Assembly (NCBI RefSeq): GCF_900107135.1
Contig: NZ_FNOV01000003.1
Location: 62,001 to 126,000, forward strand
Direction of reading: 5' to 3'
Source of the DNA: Hymenobacter psychrophilus
GTDB lineage: Bacteria; Bacteroidota; Bacteroidia; Cytophagales; Hymenobacteraceae
DNA: 64,000 bases
The notes under the pieces were generated by a model, which ran no database searches, was not told the origin of the DNA, and worked only from the letters and a program-made list of their open reading frames with translations. Position numbers and translations under genes: made by a program. Positions 8,963-17,078 of this stretch are shown one piece after another; within the stretch, counting starts at the first letter, position 1, and every line of letters starts with the position of its first letter.

Positions 8963-8970
8963 TACCTTCG
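8963..8970 (+). promoter_or_regulatory. candidate -7 box TACCTTCG for the CvfB-like gene
   Basis: TACCTTCG differs by one base from the Bacteroidota TAnnTTTG consensus and lies 65 bp before the ATG at 9035. The upstream -33 region would fall at the edge of the 21-bp array. No clear TTG is visible there. Confidence 0.4.
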
Positions 8971-9034
8971 TGCCCCGCGCCCCCGCTGCCGCCCCCCCAA
9001 TTCATACGTCATACTCCAAAATTCCTGATTCCCT

Positions 9035-9865
9035 ATGATTCTCGGTGATTTCAACGACCTGGAAGTGGTGCGGGAGGTGGATTTCGGCCTCTACCTGACT
9101 TCCGACGACGGCGACCTGCTGCTACCGCGCAAGTACGTGGAGCCGGGCACCCAGATCGGCGACGTGGTGCGCGTGTTCGTGTACCGCGACTCGGAAGACC
9201 GCCTGATTGCCACCAACCTGGAGCCCTTTGCCCGGGTGGGCCAGTTCGCGGCCCTCACCGTGCGCGACGTGACGCCCACCGGCGCCTTCCTCGACTGGGG
9301 CCTGGAGAAGGATTTGCTGCTGCCCTACCGCAACCAGCGCCGCAACCTGCGCCCCGGCGAGCGGGCCACCGTATTCGTGTACCTCGACGATACCTCCGAC
9401 CGCATCGTAGCCTCGGCCAAGTGGGAGTGGTTTCTGAGCAATGACCCGTTCCCCGGAAAAGTAGGCGACGCGGCCGAGCTGCTGGTAGCCGAAGAAACCG
9501 ACCTGGGCTACAAAATGCTGGTCGATGGCACCCACCAGGGCCTCATCTTCCACAACGAGGTGTTCAAGCCCCTGCGCCTCGGCGACGTGCACACGGGCTA
9601 CATCCGCGCCATCCGCCCCGATGGCAAGCTCGACCTGAGCCTCCAGCAAATCGGCTACGACGAGGCCCGCGCCCAGGCCGATACGCTGCTCGAAGCCCTG
9701 CGCGCTGCCCCCGAAGGCCGCCTGCCGCTGGGCGACAAAAGCTTGGCCGACGACGTGTACCGCCGCCTGGGCATGAGCAAGAAAATCTTCAAAAAGGCCC
9801 TAGGCGCGCTCTACAAGCAGGGCCTGGTCGATCTGGCCCCCGAACACACCCAGCTGCGCGGGTAA
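9035..9865 (+). CDS. CvfB-like S1-domain RNA-binding protein
   Basis: The 276-residue protein matches the CvfB/YitL family, with three or four OB-fold S1-like modules and a C-terminal winged helix. Visible family marks are the opening VDFGLYLTSDDGDLLLPRKYV, the second module GAFLDWGLEKDLLLPY, and GYIRAIRPDGKLDLSLQQIGY before the winged helix (KSLADDVYRRLGMSKKIFKKALGALYKQ). Members bind RNA and influence expression of secreted proteins in Staphylococcus. The role in Bacteroidota is not established. The gene is monocistronic between array 1 and a long palindrome starting 30 bp after its stop. Confidence 0.88.
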   Translation: MILGDFNDLEVVREVDFGLYLTSDDGDLLLPRKYVEPGTQIGDVVRVFVYRDSEDRLIATNLEPFARVGQFAALTVRDVTPTGAFLDWGLEKDLLLPYRNQRRNLRPGERATVFVYLDDTSDRIVASAKWEWFLSNDPFPGKVGDAAELLVAEETDLGYKMLVDGTHQGLIFHNEVFKPLRLGDVHTGYIRAIRPDGKLDLSLQQIGYDEARAQADTLLEALRAAPEGRLPLGDKSLADDVYRRLGMSKKIFKKALGALYKQGLVDLAPEHTQLRG

Positions 9866-9895
9866 GGTTTTGTTGTTCGTTGTTCATAAAGAACG

Positions 9896-10020
9896 TGTCA
9901 TTCTGAGCGAAGGCGCAGCCGAAGTCGAAGAATCTCGCGTGCCACAGTAATTTCTAACGTCTGGATTACTTTGGCACGCGAGATTCTTCGACTTCGGCTG
10001 CGCCTTCGCTCAGAATGACA
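9896..10020. repeat. long palindrome, 56-bp arms, 55 of 56 matching (GTCATTCTGAGCGAAG family)
   Basis: The arms are 9896-9951 and 9965-10020, with one mismatch and a 13-base loop. It lies between two same-strand genes. The outer sequence TGTCATTCTGAGCGAAGG recurs at 17657-17787 and, in shorter form, at 34134-34234. Confidence 0.95.
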
Positions 10021-10048
10021 GTTGGTTTAAATAAAACCCGCCCCCGCC

Positions 10049-10726
10049 ATGCCTAAAACTGCCCTTATTGCCGGTGCCAGCGGCCTGATTGGCCAACAGC
10101 TGCTACCGTTGCTGCTGGCTTCGGCCCGCTACGGCCGCGTAATTGCCCTGGTCCGGAAGCCCCTGCCGCTGGTACACGAGAAGCTGGAGCAGCTAGTGGT
10201 TGACTTTGAGCGCCTGGCCGACTACGGGCCGCAGCTGGTGGCCGACGACGTGTTTTGCTGCCTGGGCACCACCCTGGCGCAGGCGGGCTCGCGCGCGGCC
10301 TTTTACCAGGTCGATTTTACGTACGTGACGGCGTTGGCCCGGCTGGCGGCGGCCAACTTCGGCGGCCAGCTGCTGGTCGTGTCGTCGTTGGGGGCCGATG
10401 CCCAGGCCGCCACCTACTACGCACGGGTGAAGGGCGAAATGGAGGAGGCCGTGCGCCAGACTTCGTTTCATGCCGTGCATATTTTCCGGCCCTCGCTGCT
10501 GCTGGGCCACCGGGCGGCCCCGCGCCTGGGCGAGCGGCTGGCCGGTGGCTTGCTGGCCCTGCTGAAGCCGCTGCTGGTAGGCCCGCTGCGCCCCTACCGC
10601 GCCATTGCTGCCGATACGGTGGCCCGGGCCATGCTCCGCGCCGCTGAAGACGACGGCGGCGGCATCCGCATCCACCGCTCCGATGCCATTGCCCGCGAAG
10701 GCAGGGCCGGGCAGCCGGGCGGATAA
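10049..10726 (+). CDS. NAD(P)-binding Rossmann protein, HTATIP2/TIP30-like atypical SDR
   Basis: The 225-residue product starts with ALIAGASGLIGQQL, the atypical SDR nucleotide-binding loop. It continues with VFCCLGTTL and a YYARVKGEME segment holding the Tyr-x3-Lys catalytic pair. This matches the HTATIP2/YwnB-like NAD(P)H-binding oxidoreductases of about 215 residues. The substrate is unknown. The start immediately follows the long palindrome, and the next gene is 58 bp downstream on the same strand. Confidence 0.75.
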   Translation: MPKTALIAGASGLIGQQLLPLLLASARYGRVIALVRKPLPLVHEKLEQLVVDFERLADYGPQLVADDVFCCLGTTLAQAGSRAAFYQVDFTYVTALARLAAANFGGQLLVVSSLGADAQAATYYARVKGEMEEAVRQTSFHAVHIFRPSLLLGHRAAPRLGERLAGGLLALLKPLLVGPLRPYRAIAADTVARAMLRAAEDDGGGIRIHRSDAIAREGRAGQPGG

Positions 10727-10784
10727 CGGGGTACGTGTTGTACTTTTACGGGGAAACCTACTTTCCTTACCTCACTTTTTCTGT

Positions 10785-11330
10785 ATGAAATTCTGGCTGA
10801 CTGGCGCATTGGCGCTGGGCGTATTGGCCGCGGGCACTCCGGCGCTGGCGCAAAAAAACAGCGGTGGCGGCTACACCACCGGCATCGGCCTGCGGGGCGG
10901 CGGCTGGTCGTCGGGCCTCACCGTAAAGCACTTCTTGAGCGGTAAGAAGGGCGTAGCCGTGGAGGGCCTGCTCACGCGCGAATACGCGGCCCGCGGGGGC
11001 CGCCTGACGCTGCTACTGGAAAAACACTTGCCCGTTTCCGACTTCAAAGGCCTGCAGTTCTACTACGGGGCCGGGGCGCACCTGGGCGCCTACCAGAGTC
11101 GCTACTACTTCGAGGATTCGCGCTTCGGCCGCAAGAAAGACAAGTACCGTTACTACTACGACGACAAAAGCCGCCTGGTAGGCGGGGCCGACCTCATTCT
11201 GGGCCTCGAGTACAAGCTACCCGATCTGCCCTTCGTAGTAGCGCTGGACTACAAACCGTTTTTTGAAGTATTCCGGGGTTACACCGGCTTCTACCATGAT
11301 GCGGCCGTGAGCCTGCGCTTTACGCTCTAG
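10785..11330 (+). CDS. hypothetical small outer membrane beta-barrel protein
   Basis: The 181-residue product begins with a signal peptide (MKFWLTGALALGVLAAGTPALAQ) followed by Gly-rich, alternating strands (FYYGAGAHLGAYQSRYYF) and ends SLRFTL, a typical barrel C-terminus. It probably lies in the outer membrane as an eight-strand barrel. Function is unknown. A longer in-frame reading upstream from 10605 overlaps the previous gene and lacks a signal peptide, so the ATG at 10785 is preferred. A TACTTTTAC sequence about 45 bp upstream may be the -7 box. Confidence 0.65.
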   Translation: MKFWLTGALALGVLAAGTPALAQKNSGGGYTTGIGLRGGGWSSGLTVKHFLSGKKGVAVEGLLTREYAARGGRLTLLLEKHLPVSDFKGLQFYYGAGAHLGAYQSRYYFEDSRFGRKKDKYRYYYDDKSRLVGGADLILGLEYKLPDLPFVVALDYKPFFEVFRGYTGFYHDAAVSLRFTL

Positions 11331-11382
11331 CCGCCCCCACCAGCCCCGGCAGCATGCCGGCTACCAACCGGCCCAAAACTAC

Positions 11383-11447
11383 CCCGCAGCCACAAGGCCC
11401 GGCGGGCCGACTCCGGGAGTCGGCCCGCCGGGCCTTGTGGCTGCGGG
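11383..11447. terminator. perfect 32-bp hairpin between convergent genes
   Basis: Positions 11383-11414 are the exact reverse complement of 11416-11447. The stem is very GC-rich and lies between the barrel gene ending at 11330 and ompH ending at 11459. It probably works as a bidirectional transcription stop, although no long T-run follows on either side. Confidence 0.75.
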
Positions 11448-11458
11448 CGAACGGGGGG

Positions 11459-12115
11459 CTATTTTTTGCCGCCGTATTCCTTGTTGAGGTATTTGAGCAC
11501 CGGCGTCGTGATGTCGAGGTCTTTGCGGCCATAGGCAATGTTGCCGGCGCCGGTGGCCAGAATCAGCCGGTAGCCGTTGGCCTTGCCGTACGTCTCAATT
11601 TGCTTGTTCACGCGGCTCATCACCTGGTCGTTCAGCTTGGCCTGCTCCTCCTGGGCCTGGCGCTGCAGTTTTTCCTGCTCCTGGCCCAGCTTCGCCTGCT
11701 GCGCCTGCAGCTGCTGCTCGGTGGTGGCGCGCTGCTCGGCGCTCATGCCCTCGGCCTTCTGCTGGTACTGCTGCACCGCCGTCTGGAAGCTGGTCACGAG
11801 CTTTTTGTTCTGGGCTTCCCAGCCACGGGCTTTGGTCTCGAGGCGCTTGCTGGCGTCCTTCATGCCCTGGTATTCCTCCAGCAGCCGGTTGGTTTCCACG
11901 TAGGCCACCTTGTTGGTGTCGGCCAGCACGGCCGCCGTGAGGGGTACTTCGGGCTCTTCGGTCTCCGCCGTGGTTGTATCGGTGGCCGAAGCGGCTATGG
12001 GCGCCGGTGTGGCGACTGGCTTAGCGGGCTTACCGCTGGCAAAATGCAGGTAAAACAGCACGGCTACGGCCACAACCAGCACCGCGTTTACAATCAGTTG
12101 AGTGGAATTTTTCAT
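11459..12115 (-). CDS. OmpH/Skp family periplasmic chaperone
   Basis: The 218-residue protein has an N-terminal hydrophobic anchor or signal (residues 7-25), a Pro/Ala/Thr-rich linker and then AYVETNRLLEEYQGMKDA, the usual start of OmpH/Skp. A long Gln/Lys/Glu coiled coil (about 90-170) follows, and the end YRLILATGAGNIAYGRKDLDIT is the conserved OmpH tail. Skp proteins hold unfolded outer membrane proteins in the periplasm. Here the extra N-terminal linker suggests a membrane-tethered form. A TACTTTTG -7 box lies 45 bp upstream. Confidence 0.88.
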   Translation of the reverse strand: MKNSTQLIVNAVLVVAVAVLFYLHFASGKPAKPVATPAPIAASATDTTTAETEEPEVPLTAAVLADTNKVAYVETNRLLEEYQGMKDASKRLETKARGWEAQNKKLVTSFQTAVQQYQQKAEGMSAEQRATTEQQLQAQQAKLGQEQEKLQRQAQEEQAKLNDQVMSRVNKQIETYGKANGYRLILATGAGNIAYGRKDLDITTPVLKYLNKEYGGKK

Positions 12116-12159
12116 TCAGCAAACAGGAAAAAGCAAAATGCCGCCAAAGGGCGGCCGGG

Positions 12160-12167
12160 CAAAAGTA
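12160..12167 (-). promoter_or_regulatory. candidate -7 box TACTTTTG for ompH
   Basis: On the reverse strand the sequence is TACTTTTG, an exact match to TAnnTTTG, 45 bp before the ompH ATG. Confidence 0.5.
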
Positions 12168-12231
12168 CAGGGAATAGGCGAATCGGCGACGTGGTGAATC
12201 GGTGCCTGAAGTTCAGTAACTGACTCGCTGC

Positions 12232-13329
12232 CTACCACACCTCGTCGCCGTGGCCGTCGTCGTGGGGGGCCGGGTCTTCGGCGCGGTCCACCTCGTTCAC
12301 GTCCTCTTCGGTGCGCTTGATGGGCTTCTCGTCGAAAGGCACGACCAGGTCGGCGCGGCTGGGGGCGGCGTCGAGGCGGGCCACATGCACCAGCGCATCG
12401 CCCTGGTTGACGACCGGCATGTGGTTGAGGCCGATAATGTAGCCCGTAACCGGCGACTCCAGCCGCACCGACCGCTCGCCGTAGGGGTCGGCCACCGAAC
12501 CGTAGGCCTGCCCCTCCTCTACGTGCTGGCCCAGCTGCACCAGGCTGCGGAAAATACCGGCGTAGCGCGCCCGTAGCCAGGTTGAGCGCAGGCACACCAC
12601 GGTTGGCTGCGACGGCGCCGGCGCCTCGGCTACCATGCCCAGATGGTGCAGCACCCGCAGCGTACCGGCAATACCCAGGTCAATACCTCCTTCATCCAGC
12701 CGCATCGACTCGCCGGTTTCGTACACGATAATCCGGCAGCCCTGCTGCATGGCCGTTTCGCGCAGTGAGCCGGGCCGCAGACCGGCGTGCAGCGTGAAGG
12801 GTGCCGCAAAGGCCGCGGCCAGCGCGTCGGTTTCGGCGTCTTCGTGCAGCAGGCAGCGAATTTGCGGCGTGTTGGCCCGCGTGGCGCCGCCCGTATGGAA
12901 ATCAATGCCGTAGTCAATCAGGGGCATGATTTCGCGCATGAAGCGGTGCGCCACCCGGCTGGCCAGCGAGCCGCGGGGGTTGCCGGGGAAGCTGCGGTTC
13001 ACGTCCTTACCATCGGGCACCTCGCGCGAGAAGTTGAGGAAACCGTAGATGTTGAGGATGGGAATGGCGATGATGGTGCCCCGCAGCGGCCGCAGCAGGT
13101 CGCGCCGGATAAGGCGGCGGATGGTTTCGATGCCGTTCACCTCGTCGCCGTGCATGCCGGCCATCAGCAGCACCGTCGGGCCCGGCTCCACGGCCCGGAA
13201 CACGTGCACCGGAATGTCAATCACCGTTCCCGAGGGCAGCCGCGAAATCACGAGCCGGGTAAGTACCCGCTCGCCGGGCCCAATGGTAAGGCCATTCAGA
13301 CAAAGCTGGTCGGGGACGGTTTGGGACAT
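12232..13329 (-). CDS. succinylglutamate desuccinylase/aspartoacylase family protein
   Basis: The 365-residue protein has the zinc carboxypeptidase-like ligands H60 and E63 in GMHGDEVNG and H145 in DFHTGG, plus the NRSFPG segment typical of AstE/AspA enzymes. A C-terminal beta-rich domain (about 235-330) and an acidic tail (HDDGHGDEVW) follow. Family members hydrolyse N-acyl amino acids or, in the RimK neighbourhood, possibly isopeptide-like glutamate bonds. It is the last gene of a reverse-strand cluster after the RimB-like protease and RimK. This arrangement recurs in many bacteria, so a shared function in protein or peptide glutamylation is inferred. Confidence 0.82.
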   Translation of the reverse strand: MSQTVPDQLCLNGLTIGPGERVLTRLVISRLPSGTVIDIPVHVFRAVEPGPTVLLMAGMHGDEVNGIETIRRLIRRDLLRPLRGTIIAIPILNIYGFLNFSREVPDGKDVNRSFPGNPRGSLASRVAHRFMREIMPLIDYGIDFHTGGATRANTPQIRCLLHEDAETDALAAAFAAPFTLHAGLRPGSLRETAMQQGCRIIVYETGESMRLDEGGIDLGIAGTLRVLHHLGMVAEAPAPSQPTVVCLRSTWLRARYAGIFRSLVQLGQHVEEGQAYGSVADPYGERSVRLESPVTGYIIGLNHMPVVNQGDALVHVARLDAAPSRADLVVPFDEKPIKRTEEDVNEVDRAEDPAPHDDGHGDEVW

Positions 13330-13380
13330 TAGTGGGGGGGGTAGTGAGGTGAAAAGCAGGTGGGGAGAACAGAAAAACAG

Positions 13381-13480
13381 CTGTCATACTGAGCTTGCGA
13401 AGGACCTTATCCCGTGAGGACGACCAGTTGTTAAGGCAGTCCTTACAGGATAAGATCCTTCGCTCCGCTCAGGATGACAG
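13381..13480. repeat. imperfect palindrome, about 32-bp arms (CTGTCATACTGAGC type)
   Basis: The outer arms 13381-13412 and 13448-13480 pair with a few mismatches. The element lies between rimK and the aspartoacylase-like gene. It resembles the elements at 21908-22060 and 52466-52576 in its GTCATnCTGA outer part. Confidence 0.75.
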
Positions 13481-13497
13481 GTAGTTCATTCCTTATG

Positions 13498-14403
13498 CTA
13501 CGCCTTCTTCGCGTCGGTCGATTTCCTTTTCTGAACCAGTTGCTCGGTGTAATCGATGACTTTACCGGCAATATCGAGGCCGGTGGCGCGCTCGATGCCT
13601 TCGAGGCCGGGCGAGGAGTTCACCTCCAGCACCAGCGGGCCACGGGCACTTTGCAGCATATCGACGCCCGCAATGCCCAGGCCCAGCGACTTGGCGGCCA
13701 GCAGCGCGGCGGCCTTCTCGGCCCGGCTCAGCTTCACGAGCATGCCCGAGCCGCCGCGGTGCAGGTTCGAGCGGAACTCGCCCTCCTTGCCCTGGCGCTT
13801 CATGGCGCCCACCACTTCACCGTTCACAATAAAGGCCCGCAAGTCGGCGCCTTTGCTTTCGGCAATGAACTCCTGCACAATAATGCGGGCCTTGAGGTTG
13901 TGGAAGGCCTCAATCACCGACTGGGCTGCCTTGGCCGACTCGGCCAGCACCACGCCCAGGCCCTGGGTGCCTTCGAGCAGCTTGATGATGACCGGCGCCC
14001 CGCCTACCTGCTCAATCATGGCCGGCACATCGTCGGAGTAGTTGGTGAAGGCCGTTTTGGGCATGCCCACGCCGGCGCGGCTCAGTATCTGCATCGAGCG
14101 CAGCTTGTCGCGGCTGCGCACAATCGACTGGCTGTCGATGGCCGTGCGCACCTTCATCATCTCGAACTGGCGCACCACGGCGCAGCCATAGAACGTGACG
14201 GAAGCTCCGATGCGCGGAATAATGGCGTCGATGCCTTCGAGACGCTTGCCCTGGTAAATGATGCCGGGCTGGCCCTTTTCAAGCACCAGGTTGCAGTGCA
14301 GGTGGTCGATAACTATGGGCTCGTGGCCGCGCTGCTCGGCGGCTTCCACCAGCCGGCGGGTCGAGTAGAGCTTCGGCTCACGCGATAGAATCGCTACTTT
14401 CAT
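13498..14403 (-). CDS. rimK: RimK, ATP-grasp glutamate ligase for ribosomal protein S6
   Basis: The 301-residue protein has the standard RimK length and layout. The N-terminal domain starts [22 protein letters not shown], and the ATP-grasp core contains [14 protein letters not shown] (glycine-rich loop), [16 protein letters not shown] and the metal-binding end [14 protein letters not shown]. coli RimK adds glutamates to the C-terminus of S6 and can make poly-alpha-glutamate. It follows the RimB-like protease gene by about 100 bp and precedes the aspartoacylase-like gene, so the three are likely co-transcribed despite the palindromes between them. Confidence 0.93.
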   Translation of the reverse strand: MKVAILSREPKLYSTRRLVEAAEQRGHEPIVIDHLHCNLVLEKGQPGIIYQGKRLEGIDAIIPRIGASVTFYGCAVVRQFEMMKVRTAIDSQSIVRSRDKLRSMQILSRAGVGMPKTAFTNYSDDVPAMIEQVGGAPVIIKLLEGTQGLGVVLAESAKAAQSVIEAFHNLKARIIVQEFIAESKGADLRAFIVNGEVVGAMKRQGKEGEFRSNLHRGGSGMLVKLSRAEKAAALLAAKSLGLGIAGVDMLQSARGPLVLEVNSSPGLEGIERATGLDIAGKVIDYTEQLVQKRKSTDAKKA

Positions 14404-14447
14404 TTGGTTGCGGACTGTAGAGGCGAAAGAGGGGTGGTTGGATCTTA

Positions 14448-14512
14448 GAGCTCAGTTAGTAGCGCTTAGGGTGGAAGGGCATTCCGTGCACTAAGCTCTA
14501 CTAACTAGGCTC
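14448..14512. repeat. inverted repeat with 22-bp imperfect arms overlapping a stop codon
   Basis: Arms 14448-14469 and 14491-14512 match with two mismatches. The right arm contains the stop codon (14505-14507) and last codon or two of the RimB-like gene. It belongs with the element at 1422-1519 (GAGCTTAGT type). Confidence 0.7.
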
Positions 14513-14969
14513 CAATCTCTAATAACTTGTACGATACGTTGCGCCGGGCCACATCTACTACCAACCGGGCCTGGCGCAGCAGTACCCGGCCCACAAGAAC
14601 GGGATATTTCATGTCGGAACGGTCGGAAAGGGAGAACTCGGTCGTGAAATCCTGCCCAAACAGCCGGATAACGGCCTCAATTACGTAGCGCTGCTGTACT
14701 TCGCCGTTGGAGCTGCGGATGTCGCGCATGCTGAACGCGTCGAAGGTCATGGGCGAGCCATCGAAGTGGGGGTGCGAGGGGTCGAGCAGCTGCACGTGCA
14801 GGCGCGTGACACCCTGCGCGTCGGTTTCCTGGTGGATGTTGGAGCAGTGCAGGGCCCCGGTGTAGGCGCCGGTGTCTACCTTAGCCTCCACCCCCCAGAG
14901 CTGCAGCGTCGGAAAATCAACCAGTTCCCGCCGCCCCACCGTACGCTTAGGTTCACGTTGCTTTTTCAT
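14505..14969 (-). CDS. RimB-like retropepsin-fold protease (RimK/LysX-associated, Zn_protease family)
   Basis: The 154-residue protein carries D32-T33-G34 in KVDTGAYTGALHC, the retropepsin-like catalytic triad, and ends with LVGRVLLRQARLVVDVAR. This matches the family called putative ATP-dependent zinc protease, or RimB in Pseudomonas, which is encoded beside rimK and proposed to trim RimK-made glutamate tails. Early annotation as a zinc protease is not supported by the DTG motif. A longer reading from 15062 would cross a palindromic hairpin, so the ATG at 14969 is chosen. It is first in the rimB-rimK-aspartoacylase order. Confidence 0.8.
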   Translation of the reverse strand: MKKQREPKRTVGRRELVDFPTLQLWGVEAKVDTGAYTGALHCSNIHQETDAQGVTRLHVQLLDPSHPHFDGSPMTFDAFSMRDIRSSNGEVQQRYVIEAVIRLFGQDFTTEFSLSDRSDMKYPVLVGRVLLRQARLVVDVARRNVSYKLLEIGA

Positions 14970-15012
14970 GGGGGGCAAGTTAAGGAATGGGGAGTTGATG
15001 AGGTAGGGAGAA

Positions 15013-15055
15013 GGGAGAACGTTATGCTGCGCTCCGCTCAGCATAACGTTCTCCC
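15013..15055. terminator. 17-bp perfect hairpin after the sugar dehydrogenase gene
   Basis: GGGAGAACGTTATGCTG at 15013-15029 pairs exactly with 15039-15055 around a 9-base loop. It lies just downstream of the dehydrogenase stop and upstream of the RimB-like start. It also resembles the core of the dispersed GCTCCGCTCAGCAT palindromes. Confidence 0.6.
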
Positions 15056-15074
15056 TTCCCAACTTTTCAACTTG

Positions 15075-16199
15075 TTAACTCCCGTACTTGATCCGGTACA
15101 CGGCGTCGTTCTGGTCGTCGCTGATGAGCAGCGAGCCGTCGGGCATCACGAGCAGAGCCACGGGGCGGCCCCAGGGCTGCTGGCCCTGCAGCCAGCCTTC
15201 GGCGAAGGTCTGGTAGCCGGTGGCCTGCTTGCCGGCGGCATCGAGCGTAACGAGCGTGATGCGGTAGCCGATTTTGCTGCTCCGGTTCCAGGAGCCGTGT
15301 TCGGGAATCAGAATCTGGTTGCGGTACTTCACTGGAAACTGCTTGCCCGTATAGAACTTCATACCCAGCGCCGCTACGTGTGGCCCCAGCTTCCGGGCCG
15401 GCTTTGCGTAGGTGTCCATCGATTTCCCCTTGCCGAACTCGGGGTCGGGCACGTCGCCGGCGAAGAAGTACGGGAAGCCGAAGTGCTGGCCGGGCGCGGC
15501 GGCACGGTTCAGCTCGTCGGCCGGCAGGTTGTCGCCGAGTTTATCGCGGCCGTTGTCGGTAAACCACAAGGCTTTGTCCTGGGGGCTCCAGTCGAAGCCG
15601 ACGGTGTTGCGCACGCCGTAGGCAAAGGTTTCGAGGCCCGAGCCATCGGGGTTCATGCGGTTGATGGTGGCGTAGATGGGGGCTTCGGGCAGGCAGCTGT
15701 TGCAGGGCGCGCCCACCGGCACGTAGAGCTTGCCATCGGGCCCGAAGGCAATGTAGCGGTAGCCGTGCCACTCCTTATCGGGCAGGGCCGTGCTGACTAC
15801 GACCGGCTTGGGCGGCTGCCTGAGCTTAGCGCCCACATTGTCGTAGCGCAGGATACGGTTGATTTCGGCCACGTAGAGACTGCCGTTGCGCACGGCCACG
15901 CCGTTGGGCGCGTTCAGGCCCGAGGCCAGCGTAATTACTTCATCGGCGCGGCCGTCCTTGTTGCGGTCGGGCAGCGCGTACACTTTGTCGTTTTTAGTGC
16001 CCACGTACACCGTACCGTCGGGGCCCAGGGCCAGCTCGCGGGCACTTTTTACGTTCTGGGCAAAGTAGCTGATGGTGAAGCCGGGCGGCAGCTTGATTTT
16101 GCGCAGGTTGGTATCGGCAGCCGGCGCGGGGCCGGGGGCAACGGACGAACTCAGGGCCAGCGGGGCCAGCAGCAGGGGCAGGAAATAGCGGGGTTTCAT
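15075..16199 (-). CDS. PQQ-type soluble sugar (sorbosone/aldose) dehydrogenase family protein
   Basis: The 374-residue product has a signal peptide (MKPRYFLPLLLAPLALSSS) and a six-bladed beta-propeller signature. Repeats of the form LALGPDGTVYVGTKNDKVYAL, ASGLNAPNGVAV and YIAFGPDGKLYVPVG are followed by EHGSWNRS and a C-terminal YQTFAEGWLQGQ. This matches the GDH/L-sorbosone dehydrogenase family, which oxidises sugars in the periplasm with PQQ, though cofactor use is not proven for Bacteroidota members. The reading frame stays open upstream through the 21-bp array to 16460, but the ATG at 16199 gives a proper signal peptide. Confidence 0.82.
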   Translation of the reverse strand: MKPRYFLPLLLAPLALSSSVAPGPAPAADTNLRKIKLPPGFTISYFAQNVKSARELALGPDGTVYVGTKNDKVYALPDRNKDGRADEVITLASGLNAPNGVAVRNGSLYVAEINRILRYDNVGAKLRQPPKPVVVSTALPDKEWHGYRYIAFGPDGKLYVPVGAPCNSCLPEAPIYATINRMNPDGSGLETFAYGVRNTVGFDWSPQDKALWFTDNGRDKLGDNLPADELNRAAAPGQHFGFPYFFAGDVPDPEFGKGKSMDTYAKPARKLGPHVAALGMKFYTGKQFPVKYRNQILIPEHGSWNRSSKIGYRITLVTLDAAGKQATGYQTFAEGWLQGQQPWGRPVALLVMPDGSLLISDDQNDAVYRIKYGS

Positions 16200-16251
16200 A
16201 GTACCCCTAACCCGCCCCCGGCCGGGAAGGTTGCCTATTTCCCGCACCGGG

Positions 16252-16503
16252 CAGCCAAAGCTCCATGCTGAGCTACCGAAGGCCTTCCCCGAACAACCAA
16301 AGACTTTTCTCGGGCAACCGAAGAAGCTTCCTGAGCTACCAAAGGTCATTCTCAAGCAACTGAAGAAGCTTCCTAAGCAACCGAAGAAGATTCCCAAGCA
16401 ATCAAAGAGGATTCTCAAGCTACCGAAGAAGATTCCCAAGCAATCAAAGAGGATTCTCAAGCTACCGAAGAAGATTCTTAAGCTAATGAAGGTCTTTCAG
16501 GTG
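16252..16503. repeat. degenerate tandem array, 12 units of exactly 21 bp (array 2)
   Basis: Units begin at 16252, 16273, 16294 and every 21 bp up to 16483, with no indels. The common form on the plus strand is cwACCGAAGAAG + attcccaag, with alternating units caaTCAAAGAGG + attctcaag near the middle. The first and last units are the most diverged. Heptad reading frames are open on both strands. The array starts 53 bp upstream of the start codon of the sugar dehydrogenase gene, so it sits directly 5' of it. The unit shares no obvious sequence with array 1 or array 3. Confidence 0.9.
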
Positions 16504-16588
16504 CTCGTTCTGCTGCTTGGGGCGCGGCAGCAGCGGCGCGAGGCCAAGCGGCCACACCTTCCCGCAGAAGCACCGGAAGCTGGCTGGT

Positions 16589-16876
16589 TTAGCGCAGCTC
16601 GTTGCGCTGCTGGCGCACCAGCTTCTCATACTCGTGTTCCGAGCGGTCGGCCCAGCCCAGGCCACCGTAGGCTTTGAGCCCGCGAACAACCAAGCCAATC
16701 CCCCAGAAAAACGACACCCACAGCGGCCACGGAATTGGATTGGAGTCGCGGCCCGTGAAGGCCCACACCGCCCACAGGATAACATTGACGAACAGGTAGG
16801 TGAGCAGGCTGGACTGGAAGTGGGCACGCTGACGGGCCAGGCGCCAGAGTTGGGGGTCGCGGTTGGGAGTTTCCAT
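16589..16876 (-). CDS. 2TM domain-containing protein
   Basis: The 95-residue protein has two membrane segments (about 22-40 and 48-65) with the loop GRDSNPIPWPLWV between them, preceded by RQRAHFQSSLLTYLFVN. This is the 2TM domain of small Bacteroidota inner membrane proteins, often fused to or beside LytTR regulators. It ends with a charged SEHEYEKLVRQQRNELR tail in the cytoplasm. Function is unknown. Confidence 0.8.
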   Translation of the reverse strand: METPNRDPQLWRLARQRAHFQSSLLTYLFVNVILWAVWAFTGRDSNPIPWPLWVSFFWGIGLVVRGLKAYGGLGWADRSEHEYEKLVRQQRNELR

Positions 16877-17078
16877 GAGTGGGAAGCGTTTAAGTGGTTG
16901 ACTGTACTAAAGATAGGCTTTCCGCTGAAATGCCCTAAACCGTAGTTACCCAACCGTTACCAACTGCCCCCGAAGCGTCGAATGCAACGGTTGAAGCGGT
17001 TGAAACCGGGCTACCATCACTTCGCGCTATGCACCCTAGCCGCCCGGTTCACTCCTTCACTAAGCCACTCATGCACCG

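Noticed and set aside
15075-16460. Long N-terminal extension of the sugar dehydrogenase through array 2
   Set aside because: The extension encodes repetitive ILFDCLGIFF-like heptads made by the array. The ATG at 16199 gives a normal signal peptide.
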